A stretch of 8,448 bases of DNA from Candidatus Cloacimonas sp. 4484_275. Its GTDB lineage: Bacteria; Cloacimonadota; Cloacimonadia; Cloacimonadales; TCS61. A program made the translations under genes and the position numbers. The stretch is from the NCBI GenBank assembly GCA_002085205.1, contig NATF01000112.1, positions 1 through 8,448 on the forward strand, given 5' to 3'. The notes under the pieces are model-generated. The model did no database searches, was not told where the DNA came from, and worked only from the letters and a program-made list of their open reading frames with translations. Positions 7,305 to 8,448 of the stretch are shown here, piece after piece; position 1 is the first letter of the stretch, and each line of letters opens with the position of its first letter.

Positions 7305-7613
7305 TTATGCAACATTTCTTTTGCCGATTGTCCGTGAAATCTGGGAAACATAAGTCGTGTGCAAACTGCGGTTGGTCATCTCTTCGTCGAAAAGATTGGT
7401 GAAGGAAAAAACCTGCGTTTTCCCCTGATAACGACGATAAGCTCCGCTGTAAAGAATTCTGTCGCGATCAATGGCAAATTCGGATCGCAAATTATCCGTT
7501 TTCTCCGGCTGCAAACGATACGCCGAACTGTCGTGACAAGCATATTCGCTTAATAGTTTATCGTTCACATTTCTTATTTTTTTATAGATAATTTCCAATT
7601 TTTCCGTGTTCAT
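7305..7613 (-). pseudogene. dgt: dGTPase-like HD-domain phosphohydrolase, N-terminal fragment
   Basis: Family members hydrolyse dGTP or other dNTPs to nucleoside and triphosphate, tuning dNTP pools. The fragment shows LRSEFAIDRDRILYSGAYRR (42-61), KTQVFSF and NRSLHTTYVSQISRTIGK (81-98), the latter with the first conserved histidine (H85). Right after GK the frame reaches a stop. In the next frame SAKEMLHK (about 7304-7327), equivalent to the block after PFGH in relatives, follows directly. So some 25 residues carrying the catalytic HD dyad (the GHDLGHTPFGH region) are missing. A further one-base slip then leads to the C-terminal fragment. Start is ATG at 7613, overlapping the trmB TGA by 4 bp (ATGA). 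The substrate cannot be settled from sequence, so the gene symbol is by family only. Confidence 0.88.
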
Positions 7614-8206
7614 TTTTCCAAAAAAGGTTCAAATCCTTCTTTTCTTTTTTTCGCCTCGAAATGAGTAACGATATGACCTTCCGGCGGAATCGTGGTGAAA
7701 CCGTCTTCATAAAATATCTTAAAGTCGTCTCTTTGACGAAAAATATTCAAAATCCACAAAGCGTATTCTTCGTGATCGGTATTTATTTCCAGAATTCCTT
7801 TTATTTTCAATATTTTATAAAGAGCATCGATAAAATCATTTTGAATCAATCTGTTTTTGTGATGTTTGCGTTTCGGCCAGGGATCCGGGTGAATGATGTA
7901 AATATGCTCGATTGATTCGGTTGGAATAACCTTTGTGATATTCTCATCGACAAACAAACGCATCAACCTTACATTTTTATGTTTTTCCAAATCCAACTTT
8001 TTCAAAGTGTCCTCTATTCTCTTATCTTTTAGCTCTATTCCCAGAAAATTCTTATTCCATAAGAGCAAAGATTTGAGAGAAATGAATTCTCCCCTGCCAC
8101 TGCCGATTTCCAAATGAATCGGATTATCATTTCCGAATATTTCTCTAAAATCAAGCTGTTTTTCTTTGTCGATTTTAATCTCAAAGAAATTTCGCTTCTC
8201 ATTCAT
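7610..8206 (-). CDS. trmB: tRNA (guanine-N7-)-methyltransferase
   Basis: TrmB transfers a methyl group from S-adenosylmethionine to N7 of G46 in the variable loop of tRNA. The 198-residue product is slightly short but complete for the family. It has the SAM-binding motif HLEIGSGRGEF (31-41), FLGIELKDKR, NVRLMRLFVDE, the signature HPDPWPKRKHHKNRL (106-120), TDHEEYA (143-149) and the C-terminal THFEAKKRKEG (181-191). No internal gap or frameshift is seen. Start is ATG at 8206; a second ATG at 8202 is in another frame. The ribosome binding site is weak (GGGAAAA). It overlaps dgt by 4 bp and is the first visible gene of the run, with a non-coding region upstream. Confidence 0.95.
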   Translation of the reverse strand: MNEKRNFFEIKIDKEKQLDFREIFGNDNPIHLEIGSGRGEFISLKSLLLWNKNFLGIELKDKRIEDTLKKLDLEKHKNVRLMRLFVDENITKVIPTESIEHIYIIHPDPWPKRKHHKNRLIQNDFIDALYKILKIKGILEINTDHEEYALWILNIFRQRDDFKIFYEDGFTTIPPEGHIVTHFEAKKRKEGFEPFLEK

Positions 8207-8448
8207 TTTTTATTTTCCCAAAAATTTCTTCCAGAAAAAACAAAATTTGTTTAATCATATTTTATGTCAAATTTTAAGCAAAAACAGAATTGATGAGAAA
8301 AAATTACCGGCTTTTAATAAACCGAAACGAAAAATTTTCGTTTGACAGAAAATATTTTTTTGCGGTGTTTATTTTTAGGATTATTTTTTTAATAAACAGA
8401 GTAGAAAAGCGGAGAAGGAAAACAACATTTGCAGTTGTTGAAAAAGAG
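8207..8448. other. AT-rich non-coding region upstream of trmB
   Basis: No supported gene lies in these 242 bases. Compared with the coding part it is very AT-rich, with runs of A or T. On the minus strand a TTGACA-like box (8265-8270) lies about 60 bp before trmB and could be a -35 element, but no convincing -10 box sits at the right distance. On the plus strand another TTGACA occurs at 8342-8347, also without a clear partner. It probably holds the operon promoter and may separate trmB from a divergent or upstream gene beyond the window. Confidence 0.5.
8325..8343. repeat. Perfect 19-bp palindrome, possible operator
   Basis: AAACGAAAA and TTTTCGTTT are exact reverse complements around a single central A. 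The element lies in the intergenic leader about 120 bp before trmB and partly overlaps a plus-strand TTGACA. It is too AT-rich and lacks a downstream pattern for a convincing terminator; a protein-binding site is possible. In such AT-rich DNA a chance origin cannot be excluded. Confidence 0.4.

Noticed and set aside
3343..7328. Introns, inteins or bypassing elements as the cause of the broken genes
   Set aside because: At the larger lesions conserved sequence is missing rather than interrupted by extra DNA; the only added bases are the 5-bp uppS duplication and a possible single A in dgt.
8342..8373. Plus-strand promoter from TTGACA
   Set aside because: No -10 box at 16-18 bp spacing and no gene follows within the window.
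8421..8439. AACAAC...GTTGTT hairpin at the right edge
   Set aside because: The stem is six pairs, AT-rich, with a 7-base loop and no T-run context; it is not distinguishable from chance.

Overview
This window is a single, tightly packed run of genes on the minus strand of a bacterium with an AT-rich genome. Read in transcription order (right to left) it holds trmB, a dGTPase-like HD gene (dgt), prfB, uppS, cdsA, rmlB, a LysM/lytic transglycosylase gene, rimI and nadB, which runs off the left edge. Gaps are at most 44 bp and several neighbours overlap, so this looks like one operon, or most of one. Shine-Dalgarno-like sequences are visible and the standard genetic code applies. The MltD-type transglycosylase suggests a Gram-negative-type envelope, perhaps in the FCB/Cloacimonadota area, but the phylum is a weak guess.

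Layout: 8207-8448 is an AT-rich non-coding leader with a short perfect palindrome. 7610-8206 is intact trmB (tRNA m7G46 methyltransferase). 6550-7613 is broken dgt. 5574-6505 is broken prfB (RF2), which keeps a textbook programmed +1 frameshift site. 4904-5550 is broken uppS. 4118-4900 is intact cdsA. About 3343-4105 is broken rmlB, fused at its 3' end to a mltD-like gene that has lost its 5' end (1962 to about 3350). 1546-1962 is rimI with a short N-terminus, and 1-1559 is nadB, intact except for its last residues. The operon joins translation and RNA modification (trmB, prfB, rimI), envelope lipid, glycan and wall metabolism (uppS, cdsA, rmlB, mltD-like), nucleotide control (dgt) and NAD synthesis (nadB).

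The striking feature is serial damage. At least seven separate lesions fall in five genes: apparent loss of conserved blocks in dgt (HD motif), prfB (SPF and GGQ), uppS (FSTENW region) and rmlB (mid-protein), the rmlB/mltD fusion, a 5-bp tandem duplication in uppS and a 1-nt slip in dgt. Several of the losses appear to sit on short homologies. Outside the lesions the protein sequences are well conserved, so the damage is recent or artificial. Because prfB and uppS are normally essential, chimeric amplification, assembly error or a defective strain variant is more likely than a new mechanism. I see no mobile element, CRISPR array, RNA gene or unknown gene family here.
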